Positions 1-12,976 are shown, counted from the first letter of the stretch. The stretch: DNA of 64,000 nucleotides from Magnolia sinica (GCF_029962835.1 NC_080589.1:22930586-22994585); one strand, 5' to 3'. Notes: generated from the letters alone by a model not told the origin. A program made the numbers and translations.

Positions 1-599
1 CTCCTATCACCACAACCTATCGTTTGGGTGGGGGCTATAAAGATCAAGACGTGATTGATAACGACATACCCTCCATGTCCAAAATTCCATTCAACGAGAC
101 ATCTCAAGAGGCATTGGTACTCACTCATACTAGGATGTGTCCTTTATATAATTTAAGCAACTATTACACTGTATTTCTCTTAGGTCTTTAAATAGAATCC
201 AATGCCATACTCTCTACAATGAAATAACTCAGAGTGAAGATATTCAATCATATCATGAATAACATACAAGACAATTGTAGAAAGTAGAGAAAATAATGAA
301 GAATAATAACCAATCGAACAAATGATTCAAGCAACCATTTCATAAGGAAAGGATAATAAGATCTAGTGAAATCAAATCTCAAGACCAAATACATCGACTC
401 GAGTCATTGACCTTAAGCATAATTCTCTACTAGTGCTACTCTATTACCATATCATGTCTTACTAAGCTCTTCTACTCCTAGATGTTACATGCATACCCTT
501 TACTTCACTTTCCATCATGTCCTTTTTAATTTTCTATATCAGCAAATCAATAGACAGCCAGATATCCCATGGAACTATAAAAGTGAAAGGAGAGAGTTG
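1..599. other. No gene recognised
   Basis: AT-rich sequence with no convincing reading frame, RNA gene or terminal repeat. It lies next to a degraded copia gag fragment and may be more of the same element, but no protein similarity is visible. Confidence 0.4.
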
Positions 600-1010
600 T
601 ACTTACATGAACTTTTAGAGCAAGTTATTTCTTATAAGCAGTGCACTTAATTCTAAAGTGGCATTATTTTTCACAACACCAACATGCCTACTTTCTTTTT
701 CCCTTGCATTCCTCATGCCTTTGCTATCAGGAAGGTTACCTGCCCCTTTGGGATAACTATTCTTGCTATCATGATTGTTTTTTCCTTTATTGCTTGTAAG
801 AATTGAACTTGCCACTAGAGGAGCCCTCAGCTAGCCGCACTATATGTCCCTTTTTGAGGCATCATATTGTTGGTCTTATAAAGAACCAATTGTGGGTAGC
901 TTTTCCTTATTGTATTTGAGTTCACTCATGTTGTAGTTGTTAATGAAATTATCATACACATGTCAATAACATGAGGATAACATTTACAATGGTACCCTCT
1001 CATTTAGCAT
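600..1010 (-). pseudogene. Degraded copia gag fragment
   Basis: On the minus strand, about 895-960 reads YDNFINNYNMSELKY, which resembles the 'sYdqFi.nYnm..l' part of copia gag (UBN2-type) proteins. A stop follows, and a different frame continues from 815 down to 615 as a Lys/Asn/Ser-rich stretch like the gag region before the zinc knuckle. Gag forms the capsid-like particle of the retrotransposon. No zinc knuckle, protease or LTR pair was found with it. The fragment contains stops and frame changes and is clearly dead. The assignment rests on a short match. Confidence 0.45.
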
Positions 1011-1109
1011 GTTCAACGTGTTGTGCAAGATGCCTTGGATTTGACCAATCTGATATGTAGAGAAGTCCTGTCTTGATTCCACCTAGGTCATTTTCAGTCC
1101 CACTTAAAA

Positions 1110-1618
1110 TTGGGTGGTTTCTTAGGTTACACGCTGTGAAGATTTGTACATTTTCAATTCGACCAAAAAGTGTAGTCGGTTTGGTTCGGTCCGACTAATG
1201 CTTACATCTGATTCGACCAAACGGGCTATACAGATTAGAGCAAATCGGGGTATTTAAGTCCGATCGTGATTAGGGCATGTTAATACAAGCCTTTTCTCTT
1301 TAAGGGCAAGGGCTTTCGATGTGAGAGGGTTTCTAAACACTTGTAAGGGTTTGAAAAGGAATTTTCTTAAGGGGCTAGGGTTTTCCTAGGTGCACATCGT
1401 ATGGAGAGATCCGGGTTTTATCTGTAATCAAAGAAGGTGAGTTGTGTAAAAGGTTTTGATTATAGCAGATTTCTATCGCTTTGTATCACGGTTTTTTCCC
1501 ATAAGGGTTTTCTACGTTAAAAATCTTGTGTTCTATGGTTGCTTACTTTATTGTTTGGTTATTCTACTTTATTCAATTATTCTATCCTCGTTGAGCATGC
1601 TTCCGCAAAGCGCACAAA
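1110..1618 (+). repeat. LTR-like fragment, probably copia
   Basis: A TATA-like TATTTAAG lies near 1250. After it, 'ggttttttcccataagggttttctacgttaaaaatcttgtg' (about 1490-1530) looks like the U5 end of many plant copia LTRs. No matching second LTR or target duplication was seen, so this may be a solo or truncated LTR. It directly abuts the LINE relic that starts near 1620. Confidence 0.4.
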
Positions 1619-1619
1619 T

Positions 1620-3600
1620 TAACGATGGTATTGGATTTTAGGCCAATCAGTCTCTTGGGAGGTCCAAATAAAATTTTGGGAAAAGAATTAGCATATAGAT
1701 TTCATGAGGTTATTAAAGTTATTTCTACAACACAAGGGGATTTTGTGAAAGGGAGGAATATAGTGGACGGGGCATTGGTGGCTCAAGAATGTATTGACTC
1801 ATGTAATAGGAAAGGATTGAAAGGGGTTTTATGTAAACTTGATATATAAAAAGCTTTTGATCATGTAGCTTAGGATTTCTTGGATTATATGCTTGATAGG
1901 ATGGGGTGTGGGAAGAAATAGTGGTCTTAGATCCAAGCTTGTTAGTTCCGCAAAATTCTCGGTTTTGGTTAATGGATCCCCAAATGGTTTCTTCTCAACT
2001 TCTAGATGGTTGCAACAAGGAGACCCTCTATCCCCATATTTGTTTGTGATGGTTATGGTAAACTTAGTTGGATGATTGACAAAGGATCACCATGGGATTG
2101 GTGACAGGATTTCGGGTGGATAGATCAGAATTCCAGGTGACTCATTTACAATATGCGGATGACACATTACTATCATGCAAGAGAGTCAAAGAAAAGGTGG
2201 ATAACTTCTGAGTGATTAGAGTTTATCTTTGAGGTGGTGTTGGGAATAAAGGTGAACATGAGTAAAAGTGAGCTATTAGGGGTGGATGTTTCTAAAGAAG
2301 GGGTGGGAAATTTTGTGAGGATCTTCGGATGTAAGGAGGGTGTCTTTCCTACTACATATCTTGGTCTTCCTTCATGTATAGGAAAACCGGTGAAACACCT
2401 GTGGGACAAAGCAACAAAGAGATTCGAATGAACGCTATCTCAATGGGGAGTAACATATTTAACTTTAGGTGGAAGGCTAACTTTGATCAAGGCAACCATG
2501 CCCAACCTTCCAGTCTACTTTATGTCACTATTCAAATATCCAAAAACGGTATTGCTCAAGTTAGAAAATTAAGGTGGGGGTTTTATGTGGAGGGGAGTGG
2601 AAGAAAAGCACAAATTTCATCTCATGTAGTGGGAGGATGTTTGTAAGCCTTGGGACCAATGGGGAGCTAAGTCAAGAAGTTTGGAGTAGAAGAGGGGAAA
2701 TTAGGTTTTGGAAGGATACATGATTGGGGGATCAAAATTTTAGCAAAATATTCCCACAATTTGTAGGGATCACGCTAGAGGCAGATTTGAGTGTGGATAG
2801 ATGTTGTGAGAGGAAGTTATTTGGGTTCCACCATGTAGAAGAAATCTCGAGGAAGAGATTGAAGAATTCACAAGCCTAGTGGAGTTGCTATCTAAAGTGC
2901 ATCCAATGACTTCCAAGTCGAATTCACTCGTCTGGTTAAAAGATACGTTCGGAAAATTTTCAATAAAATCCTTTTACAATATGTTAAGCGGGAATGGTGT
3001 AGTGAAGAGATTAGCCCGACAACTTTCATGTGGCGATATGGTGCCCCTCCAAAGATAGCCACGCTAGCTTGCCTAGGGGGTAGAAGGAAGGTTCTTACTG
3101 TTAACAACCTTCGTAAGAGACAGATGATTCTCCCGAATGATTGCTTAACGTGGGTTCAGAATGAGAAATCGATAGACCATCTTTCAAATTTTTATACACT
3201 GATCGTTTTCCAGAATGATGTGGGATGGTTTCTTAAAACTTATCTGAAGTAGCATGGGTGATGCCAAGTTCTATTGAACAATTCTTTTTTATCTCGCATG
3301 GTGGGGGCAAATGGAATGTTGGGAAAAAAGTTTGGCGCATAGGTTTATTATCGGGTATTTGGTTCCTACGAAAGCAAAGGAATGATTGGTGCTTCAGGAA
3401 TTGGAAGGGACAAGAATTAGAGGTGTTTAGGAGTGATAAATTTCATGTAATGGAGTGGGCAATTGCATCGAAGGCAATTTGCTTAGTTTCCGGATAGTTG
3501 GTTAAGGTTGTAATTTCCTCCTTTTGCGTTCAGTGCGTTTTTCTTTCTCTTTTTTGCCAAGGCCTTTAATCAATAAAATTATCAAAGTTCAAGGAAAAAG
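1620..3600 (+). pseudogene. L1-type LINE ORF2 relic (reverse transcriptase)
   Basis: Several frames together spell an L1-type ORF2. DFRPISLLGGPNKILGKELA near 1630 is the RT entry motif. Then come QGDFVKGRNIVDGALVAQE, KLDI.KAFDHV, WLQQGDPLSPYLF near 2010, and YADDTLLS near 2155, which carries the catalytic YADD box. The zf-RVT region follows near 3028 (WRYGAPPKIATLACLGGRRK, then VNNLRKRQM). The plus-strand frame at 3258-3497 (WFLRKQRNDWCFRNW) is the C-terminal tail. Frame changes and stops break it throughout, and no endonuclease domain is present, so it is 5'-truncated. The 3' end near 3560-3600 is followed by an A-rich AATAAAATT. Confidence 0.85.
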
Positions 3601-4005
3601 CCATTCAACTAGTGAGTGACTTGGTTCAAGTCACGCCAATTCAAGTTAACTGAGTTTTCTAGTTAACTCAACAGGGACTCACTGAGTCTTGCTCTCTAGA
3701 GAGTTTCTTTGTGACTTGGCACGAAGTCTCATCGAGTCGAGTTTATTCAGTCGAGTTTCTGGTCAAGTCACCAAAATTTTCAGAAACTATGATTTGCACC
3801 ACTCTCTGCAGAATGTTCATGCTCAATGGTAATTATAATAGAGAAGTGGGTTGTGCCTGTTGCCATTAAAATCTAGGGAAGAGGAGAAAACAGTAGGTGT
3901 TATTGATTAATCTGAATAACAGTAGGTTCAAGTGCCAACTGAATAATCAATCTATTGCAAATGATGCCAAAATGCAAGCTTTAGACTTTCTACGCTAAAG
4001 TGGCC
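3601..4005. other. GAGTC-rich intergenic sequence
   Basis: No gene. From 3610 to 3780 there are many loose copies of GAGT, GAGTCGAGT and AGTTAACT in both orientations, a low-complexity block like one near 52.6-52.8 kb. The rest shows nothing recognisable. Confidence 0.4.
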
Positions 4006-4860
4006 TCATTGGCTCTGAAGAAGCTCGGTGGAACCATGCATCCAATGCCAATAAAGACAAATATTGACACGTCTTAGCAACCAGGAACCATATGATCCTC
4101 GCCCAAGGATACGCACACAATGCATAGCAACCAAGGATTTTGGCTTGTAGAAGCAGGACAGTGTTTTGTGGTCCAGACTATTTAGCTTAACTGAATTGTA
4201 TTTGTTACAGAAAGTTTTGTCATTATGCTCCTTCCATATCAACCATAAGCGTGCAAGCATCGAGATTCAAGAGGTGCCAGAGAGCCTTTCTACTTTTTTT
4301 CCTTTAGGTCCCCATTGCCTTGCTTGAAAAAAAGGCCTTGAATGGTCCCGGCATCACCCCATTGGTACTAAATAAACAGAGAATTTTCATCAAACTTTCA
4401 CGGTGAACCTGCAATGAGAAAAGAGATGATCCACTGTCTCCTCGTTCATAGGGATGGGTTACATACACATTGGGGATAATCATATTCCTGCTTCTGAGAT
4501 GAGTTATCGGTGGACCCAGATACTACCAGATATGCGCAATCCGAGACATCGACTGACTGGAAATATACCCTGATAACATGGCATAAAAGGAACTCACAAA
4601 GAAGAAGGCTTCATCCCACTCATCCCTCTCCCCGTGAAATAGGAATATCTGCTCAATCCACCCATCATGCTAACAAATTCATCAATTTCCTCATCCATTA
4701 GATTTTTGACAAATCCAAGGCCCCAAACAACTCATCCATCACATTTGTGAGACCATAACTTCTTTTTCCTGCTGCCACTTGGTACAATCTAGGGAATGCA
4801 TTACATAACACTACAGCAAACATTCCCCTAGAATAAAAAACTCGCCCCATCACAAAGTCT
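4006..4860 (-). pseudogene. L1-type LINE 3' relic
   Basis: The minus strand from about 4830 reads CNAFPRLYQVA, the 'FPRLY' signature downstream of RT. Near 4600 there is sequence like FYAMLSGYI. EETVDHLFSHC near 4430 is the zinc-binding zf-RVT motif (HLF.HC). From 4260, MLARLWLIWKEHNDKTF is the conserved 'WxIWkeRNdrtF' C-terminal segment. The frame is broken by many stops. It is the 3' third of an ORF2 copy, opposite in orientation to the relics on both sides, so it is a separate insertion. Confidence 0.7.
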
Positions 4861-5039
4861 CCCTTTTGGTGCCTTCAAAGATTCCTTTTCCATGGTCAGT
4901 GTTTGGAAGACTCCTTTTCCATGGGATGGACATTAGGAGAAATCATCTTTGTTTGGAGTTCAGATGGTTTGGTAAATGTGGATTTTGTGATTGGACTCTT
5001 CTCTGTAATGTATGATTTGTACGATCCAAGCATTTAGGA

Positions 5040-7290
5040 AAAATTGTATTCCCTTTGTGGTAGATCGAATGCGCCATGGTGTCTGGGCGGTGGCTTCAAC
5101 ATCATTAAATTCTCGCCAAACTTGGAGAATCGGTTTCTGGTGTGGTCTAGAGAAGATTCCCACATCCCGGGGGAAAATCATATCTGCCAACCAAAACGCT
5201 TTCATCCCGGGGAGGCAGATTATCGATGGGGCGCTCATCGTTAACGAGTGCCTCGACTCCTGCCATCGATAAGGTGCGAAGAGCATCCTGTGCAAGCTGG
5301 ACATCGAGAAGGCCTATGATCACATCGATTGGGATTTCCTCCAATATATGCTCAGAAGGATGGGGTTCGCTTCCAAGTGGAGAGGGTGGATCAACGAATG
5401 TTTAGGCTCGACCCACTTCTCAGTCCTCAACGAGGCGCCAAAAGGTTTCTTTAAAAGCTCTAGGGGGCTGCAGCAAGGCGACCCCCTATCCCCCTTTCTC
5501 TTTCTATTGGCGGGAGAGGCTCTGTCTAGCATGCTTCACAAAGGTCAAGCCGAAGGCATCCTCTTGGGAATAAGAATCCACGGTTTATAGAATCCAATTT
5601 CACACATTCAGTTCGCCGACGACACTCATCTTCTCAGAGGCTTCTCAGGTCAAGATCGAAAATATGCGCAACACGGTTAGATGTTTTGAAGTGGTGTCGG
5701 GATTGAGGGTGAATCTCGAAAAATCCAACATCTTCAGGGTGACCTTGGAAGAGGGGGAGATTGAAGCCTTTGCGGGAACCATGCACTGTGCCCCTGCCTC
5801 ACTCTCATCTTCGTTTGTCGGCCTCCCCCTATGTGTTGGAAAGCCCCCCATATCTCAATGGGATAAGATTATTGCCAGATTCGAGGTCTACCTCTCTAGA
5901 TGGAAAAGTCGATTCCTCTCCATGGGAGGCAGGCTAACACTAATCAAAGCGGCCCTCTCTAACCTTCCCCTCTATTTCATGTCTCTATTTAGATGTCCGG
6001 CTTCAGTCCGCAACTCTATTGATAAAATCAGACGCAACTTCCTTTGGTGCAATAAGGAAGGCTCGAAGAAATAACACCTATTGGAGTGGAAGGAAGTTTG
6101 CAAACTGCTCAGGGAGAGGGGAGCAGGGGTGAAAGACCTCAAGCAAATGAATCAAGCACCGTTGGGGAAATGGATTTGGAGGTTGGGGACAAAGGGCGAG
6201 AAGCTTTGGAATATTATCATCAAAAGTAAATACGGGTCCACAAGAGGGGGGCCAGTGGACTAAAGAATTCTCTCTTTACGGGGCGTCTCATATCTGGAGG
6301 GGCACCCTAAGTTCGAAGAAAGCGGTTCTTAAAGGGATCAGATTTGAAGTAGGCCACGGGGCTAAAATCAAATTCTAGGAGGACCTGTGGGAGGGGAGCG
6401 CTCCTCTCAACAAGCGTTTCCCAAAAAATTACAAACTGGAGCGCAACAAATTGGTTTCTGTTACCGATAGCTATTCTTGCTCTTCGAGAATTTTCGTCTG
6501 GAACGTGGTCTGCAGAAGGTATCTCCAAGATTGGTAAGTGTCTGAATTCATCGAGTTGTTTGCAGCTATCAACCGAACTACGCCCAACCCAGAAATCGAA
6601 GACTCGCTGGTGTGGAAATGAGAGAAAACGTGATCGTTTACAATTAAACCCCTCTACCGTCATTCCTTTCTCCCTCTCCCCTCAGCTCTTAATCAGACTT
6701 CCAATTTCATCTGAAAGTATCAGGCGCCTCCCAAGATTCTTCATTTTGCCTGGTTGGTTGTAAGAAAGAGAATCCTTACCGTCGACAATCTGAAAAAAAG
6801 GGGTATGCAGATCGTAAATGTTTGCCTCTGGTGCATGGAGGAAGAATTGATAGATCATTTGCTTATCCACTGCTAATTTGTTTCTAAAATCTCTGGCCTG
6901 AATTCTTCAAGCGGTTCAAGATCTCTTGGTGCATGGCGGGTTCCACGGGCAGTCTGCTCGCAACTTGGCAGGGGGTCAAATTGGAGAAAAAAAGGAAATG
7001 CATCTGGAGATTGTCCATCCTGGCAATCCGGTGGGCAGTTCGGGTTGAAAGAAATGCTAGGTGCTTTGAAATTTCCTCAAGATCTACAGAAGCAACTTCA
7101 ACTAAGGCTAGGGACCTTGTAATAGAATAGGCGATTAGCGTCCCCTCTCTCAAGGGGTTTGATTTTTCTTTTTTCAGAGCTTAGAGCGGCCTGCTACCTC
7201 AGCAGGAGCCCTCAACTTCCTATGTCTCTGTTTTTATCCTTTTTAATATTAATCCTCTTATCTTTCAAAAAAAAAGAAAGATTCTCACAT
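5040..7290 (+). pseudogene. L1-type LINE ORF2 relic with internal deletion
   Basis: Near 5070-5105 the sequence reads PWCLGGGFNIIKF, the 'W.LGGDFN' motif of the apurinic-type endonuclease. Only about 60 bp later, at 5165, it reads ISANQNAFIPGRQIIDGALI, the start of RT. The part of ORF2 between these domains, normally some hundreds of residues, is missing. RT continues with KLDIEKAYDHIDWDFLQ (5295), GLQQGDPLSPFLF (5467), IQFADDTHLL (5607, FADD in place of YADD), the long frame 5664-6074, and GKWIWRLG at 6157. The zf-RVT and C-terminal regions lie in 6800-7130. A short poly-A near 7268-7280 marks the 3' end. Only a few stops interrupt it, so it is younger than the copy at 1.6-3.6 kb. Confidence 0.87.
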
Positions 7291-7379
7291 CCATTGTCAG
7301 ATCATTATGATATTGTATTCAAATCTAAATATCTAATATGGAATTGTTGGGTGCATTACCTTTCAAGTTCAAGCTGATT

Positions 7380-7650
7380 TAGCGTGATACATGGATATAG
7401 TTAGATTGGTTGAGGTCCTTTAATGTTGAGGGTTGGATTATTGTTCGCCGGTAAATCTAAGGACGATTAAATTGAAATTAATGCAGTAAGGAGCACTTTG
7501 GGAAAGTTGAGGAGACTTAAGCAGCAAGTTTGGAAAATATTCAACAAATCAATAAGAGCAAGACGGAAGATTTTCAGAGGAAAGCACGGAGGTATGAGTT
7601 GAAGCCAGAATTCAAAGCGAAGGTAATGGATGAGTAGATTTGTCAAATGA
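7380..7650 (+). pseudogene. LINE ORF2 N-terminal linker fragment
   Basis: Plus-strand frames read DWLRSFNVEGWII and then LGKLRRLKQQVWKIFNKSI (about 7497-7555). This matches the 'KLk.LK..lk.Wnk' linker between endonuclease and RT in plant L1 elements. It is short and frame-broken, and no other domain is next to it. It may be a separate relic or a rearranged piece of the LINE just upstream. Confidence 0.45.
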
Positions 7651-7739
7651 CAAGAGACTATTGTGGGAACTGTAACTTGTCTATTTCATTGACAATAACA
7701 AGAACATATGAACAAGGTAAGATATTTGTAGAGATCTTA

Positions 7740-7741
<2 letters not shown>

Positions 7742-7774
<33 letters not shown>
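7742..7774. repeat. (AC)n microsatellite
   Basis: About 16 uninterrupted AC dinucleotides. Confidence 0.95.
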
Positions 7775-7775
<1 letters not shown>

Positions 7776-9200
7776 CTGAACAAAAAGAGGAAATATCCAA
7801 ATGTAGGAAGATCACCTTAATCTACTTTGGCATTCCCTCATAAATTTAAGATGCTCTTAAATAACTTGATTTTAAAAGGTACAATGAACATGTATTCAAA
7901 AGCAATGGGGGAAAAAATCATCCGTAACATGGCGAGGAAATGATAAGTAGCATGAATGGTGCAACCTGGTTATTGAGTCAATGAGATCTTGATACCCAAA
8001 TTGCAGAGAAATAAAAATTCTTTAAAAAATAATTTTAAAAAAAGAAAAAAAAAAGGAAAAGAAAAAAAGAAAAGAAAAGAAAAGTATACCCATAAGAATA
8101 TTGGAGTAGAGAGGGAAAGAACTTTATTGATATCAACCTTCTTCTCTTACAAAAACTTTACAAAAATTCACACTTAAAAAATTATTCGAATAACTTATTC
8201 CTACACCACCATTCCCTTTTCTAGATCCTAAATGAATCTCTAATTGAAATCTCCCCAACTAAGAGATTGATTTTAAATCAATCACAATTTATTATAAATT
8301 AATCTTCAATCTTATCAATTACATTTCCTTTATATGGTAAAAGCCTAATAAAAAGCAAACATAGAAAGTAATTCTATCTCTAAAACCAGCCCATATCTTC
8401 GATCTTATCAATTACATTTCCTTTATATCTTTAATCACATCAATTAGATCTTCAATCATATCTTTAAAATTAGCCCCCATATCTCCCAAAAATAGTAAAT
8501 TATAACCATTGATTTAGGCCCCCAAATCTGTAAATAATAGGCCAAAAAAGCAGCACATGTTGGACCCTTCTGTAAGCCATGGGCCTACGCCATTGCCCAG
8601 CCCTATGGTGGGCCTAGGTGGGCCATGGGCTTGCATCAATGAGGGAGTATGTGCTTTTGATGACTTCTAGGATATAAACCATTAGCACTTGCAACAACTG
8701 AAAAATGATCTAGAGGAATTCATTGACCAATCCCATGGTCAGTGCCATCAAGTTCGTTGGTCAATTGTCTAACACAAGCATCATGATCTAATGACAATAC
8801 CTTAAATTTTCAAATCTTGACATAAAATCACTTGCATCATGAGGCATAATTAATAGCTTACCTTCTCTATCTCCATAGATGCATTGTCATCAAAGTCAAT
8901 GGCACTGTTAGGCAACATTGATTAACACATCCTACGGCCAGTGCAATGTGAACCATTGGCTTGCAACCACTACCAAATGATCTTAGTGGCATTCATCGAC
9001 CCATCCCATAGTCAGTGCCATTGACTTTGTTGGTTTGTTGTCTAACATGAGCATCATTGGTCTAGTACAGTTCTTGGCCTTTGTTGCGCATAACCAAACC
9101 ATCTAAATTTACTTTCTCTCATCTTATTACCCATTGGTGCACTACTCTTAAGCTCCCATAGATGCATTCATTTCTAATTCTATCCTTCCTCATCATGACA
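7775..9200. other. No gene; A-rich tract and imperfect duplication
   Basis: The 8030-8090 stretch is almost pure A/G (A-rich). About 8685-8800 and 8945-9065 are imperfect copies of each other: both have 'ccattggcttgcaac'-like sequence, then 'cccatagtcagtgcca', then 'tgttgtctaacatgagcatc'. They form a diverged tandem duplication with a period near 260 bp. Shorter relatives ('gttgatggcactg') recur at 10,120 and 10,350. No coding potential seen. Confidence 0.45.
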
Positions 9201-9204
9201 CTCA

Positions 9205-9835
9205 TCCATCTCAGCATCTTCATTTCAGCTATCCTCAATCCTATAAACATCTTGTTCCTTAACTACCCAAAATTCTGCTCATAAAACATGGCCGGTCTTA
9301 TAGCTATCATATAAATTTCACCCTTTAGTTTGATTGGTACACGATGATCATATAAAACTACAAAGACACAACTCCATTTCTTCCACCCAGCTTGAATTCC
9401 ATGGACCGCATCCTTCTTAATCTCTCCACTCATGAATTAACGACCAAAGATATTGAAAACAGTCATTTTGGAATACTTCTTAGTCAACAATCTTAACTAA
9501 TTCCTTTTTTGCACTCCTATTGTTACTAAAATTGAAGTCCTTATACTCTAGTTTAGTCCAACCAATTTAAAATCCTATAGATTCTAAAGCACCCCCTCTA
9601 TAAATCTCCGTGTTTATGCCCTCCCTCGTCTTGCCAATCAACACTATGTATCTACAAACAAAATACACAATGGGATCTTTTCAAGAAAATGCCCTGTTAA
9701 CTCATCCATAACCAATGTAAAAATGTAATGGCTCAATGCCAACCCCTGGTGCAAGCCTATAATAATTGACGACTCACTTGTCTTTCCACTAGTGATCTAC
9801 AAATTTGATACCACTAGTGGTTGTCACAGGAATAT
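9205..9835 (-). pseudogene. RTE-type LINE reverse transcriptase relic
   Basis: Reading the minus strand from about 9790: GLHQGLALSHYIFTLVMDEL, which matches the RTE motif 'GLHQGSaLSPylFalVMDeLT'. It is followed by IPLCILFVD, equivalent to 'iPWCMLFADD'. Near 9300-9240, AEFWVVKEQDVYRIEDS and NEDAEMDE match the 'ECWavKkqhv.K..vaEMrML' region of plant RTE. Frame breaks and stops are frequent, so it is inactive. Confidence 0.65.
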
Positions 9836-12216
9836 ACAATCTAAATGGAACCATACATGCAACGTGAGGATGAGATTAGTCTTTCAAAATGCCCTTGACA
9901 ATATTTCTAATAGTGAAGATGACTTTCTACATGTTTATAATTCATAACTTATTTTCAGTCAAGATATAAAGTAGAGTTTAGTTGTTGGTTAGATGAATGC
10001 ATCAATGGATAAGGGAAAGAATATAACTTATAAGTACCTCTTATATATAATTTTTTTTTAAAAGAAATCGAGAAACAACAATGATACTCATGTTGGAGAC
10101 ATTGGACGGTAGAGTAATGAAGTTGATGGCACTGCCCATGGGACGAGTCGATTGATATCACCCAACAACACCATTAACATTAAAGACAATGCATTTGTGG
10201 GATGGAGAGGAAGGTAAATTATTAATTGTCTCACGATGCGAATGATGTTATGTTGAGATTTGACATTTCAAGGTATTCATAAGTACCTCTTGTACAAAAT
10301 TGTTTAAATAAAAATCGAGAAGTGACAATGAGCTCTTCTTAGCCCCAATAAAGTTGATGGCACTGACTATGGCATGGGTCAATATGCCTCATGACAACAC
10401 AATCCACTCAAATGATGATTTTCTACATTTGGTTCTACCATCCAAAATATCTACCCAGGTGAGTGAAGTCAGCAGAGTTGCCATTAAGAAGACGCCAACT
10501 AGAAAACGTAAAGTCACATCGATGAAAAAATCCCATTTTGCAGTCTCATGAGCTATGAGGGGAAAAAAAGCAACTAATCCAAGTAAGAGATGGTGCTGAT
10601 AGTGAGTAAATAGTTAGAAATTTTACTATTTTACTCTAATTATGCAAGTTGGACTTGTAGGGGAAATTGGGACCGACGCACATGTCAGTTGGCACGATAT
10701 GACATGGTCATTGTAAGATAGTTGTGTATTTAACTAATTCTACAATTAATTGCTTGCATTGTAATTTATTTGTTTGATCGTTTCTAAAATTTCTATTAGT
10801 CCTTTGATCGATAGAATGCATTGACACTGAAGCCCACTAGTTATAATTTACTGTGAATCCGTAAATTTGATTAAGTGATGAACAGTTACCTCCAAATATT
10901 TGTAGAGCGACGGAAACAGATTCATGAAGCAGCTTACCGTGCATAACTGCCAACATATTTTACAATAATCACCCTTACCTATAAAGAGACGATAAATTCC
11001 TGGTTTGGTGGTAGCGATTTGAGCAGTTGGTACAATTCAAATAAGTTAAAATATCGAGGATTTAGACTATGAGTGAGTAAGACCATTCTTCAGGTTCTTA
11101 ATACAAGGAATTCTGTTACGTTTCAGGAACAGACGACCTTATGTTGCTTACTTATGTTTATGCAACTGTATATCTTCTTCCTTTGAACATCGTTGATTTG
11201 GATATGTAGGTAGCACCTTTATATTGTTTTGAAGAATCGGACGTAGCTAGCACCTTTCATGAAGAGATTTACTATCTTGAGTCCCTTAAAAGTGGAAAAG
11301 AGCACATAAGTGGGTGAAAGTGGTTGTAATTGCCTATTTCAATAAACTGGAAAAGAAAAAAAAGAATTACAATTGTCTACCTTAGCATTCACAGCAAGCA
11401 AGGGGCTAGGCTTAATTTATATTGCTTTGAGTCAAGGAATATAATTGACACTGGAGGACCACTTCAATTTATGTTGGAATCTCATCATTTCCTCTCTGTA
11501 TAGAAATGATCGCTTTTCAATCCACCAGTGCATCCAAACAAATTAAAAAATATGGCACCATCCATTTGAGAACATCATCACCATTACCAAGCCTTCTACC
11601 AACTACATGTGGACAGCTTCTCGAATCCTGTTCCGACATTCCACTCCACCATTCACTTCAGAACAAAAGAGGTTCATTGAGCTATCTTGATTTACACTAT
11701 AGTGACAATGCACATATTCCTAATATTTTCCCCTTCCTTTTTGCCACAAGAATCCTAAAAACTCATGAAATCGGACAATGCTTGTTGTGGAGGAATGCTA
11801 CAATTATCCCGAACTGGTGGATGCTTTTACCTAATTCCCACAGTGCCAACAATTTAGAGTTTTGCACTACAACTCAATCTACAATCCATTCAATTTATCA
11901 TGGATGAGATGACCAATTTGGAGGTGGCTCTATAATGACAGAAACCCCCAATTGCAATTATGCACACTTCAAGTGGCACTTGAAACAATAGCATTTGCAA
12001 TTTCATCACTCGTCCTCATTGTGAATGGAGAGGGACTTGCCCCACTCTAGCCATTTTCCCTTCATTGTATTGGGTTATAGCAACTCGATTCAGTTGATCA
12101 TCCATCCTGAATCTTGCAGGCAGGTTATACAAGATCCTAGAATAAGGTCCTAGTTTTCCAACTTAAGCCTTCATCGATAGGCCACAAAGTGGTAGTAGAA
12201 GGGTCATGAAACTCTA
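9836..12216. other. No gene recognised
   Basis: AT-rich. Plus-strand frames at 10,354-10,551 and 11,506-11,907 (133 codons) have no recognisable domain, and their composition looks like chance open frame. Short relatives of the 8.7-9.1 kb duplication occur near 10,120 and 10,350. If mago nashi (13.9-14.4 kb, minus) is intact, its last exon could lie in or beyond this stretch, but I could not find it by eye. Confidence 0.35.
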
Positions 12217-12671
12217 AGGGCCTGTTTGGATGCCTGTAACTTTTCTAAAATGTAACAAAGTTACAGGTGACTTTGTTACAGTTGGTGTTTGGGGGAGGAA
12301 AGTCACAGACCTGTGACTTTCTTACAGGAGAAAAGAGGCGAAAATCTTACAGGCACTTGAGTCATTTTTCAAGTTACCTGTATCTTTGATACAAGTAACG
12401 ATTGGAAATTTTGAAATGAAAATCATCGGGAAGAATCGCACCTGCATTGAAGAAGCGTACCTACCTTCTCAAACTGAGTGAAGGCCTCTGTTTCCTTCTC
12501 TCAGTCTCATTCTCCCTCTCCCAGTCTCCTTCTCCCTCTCCGATCCCGGTTCAGCAGGGTTAGAAAACCCCTTTCTTTCTTTCTTTCTTCTTTTTTTTCC
12601 TTTCCTTTTTCTTATTTTTTATTTTATTTTACGGAGGTAGTTTGGCTAGAGGCGTAGGTAATGTCCGATGG

Positions 12672-12976
12672 TCTGTGGGGTCCACCATCCTGTATTTGTT
12701 TTATCCATACCATCCATTCATTATTTTGGATTGTTTTAGGGCTTGATTCCAAAAATGAGGCATATCTAAATCTCAAGTGGACCACACCACAAAAAATAGT
12801 AATGATTGAAAGTCCACATTAAAAAACTCCTTGAGCCACTGTAATGTTTGTTTCACATCCAACCTGTTGATTAGGTCAGAAAGACTTGGATGAAGGGAAC
12901 AAAACAAATATCAGTTTGATCCAAAACATCGGTGGCCTACCAAAAGTATTTAATGGTGAGCATTCAATCAATGCCC
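12672..12976. mobile_element. GGGCCCACC fold-back MITE, partial copy
   Basis: Contains the family landmarks in order: 'ggggtccaccat', 'tgttttatccataccatcc', 'tttagggcttgattcc', 'aagtggaccacacca', 'acatccaacctgttg', 'ttgatccaaaaca' and 'ttaatggtgagcattcaatc'. It stops abruptly where LINE-like sequence begins, so the right third is missing. It is nested inside the larger TIR element. Confidence 0.7.

Noticed and set aside
11506-11907. 133-codon plus-strand open frame
   Set aside because: No recognisable domain, Ser/Thr/His-rich chance composition, no splice or promoter context I could defend.
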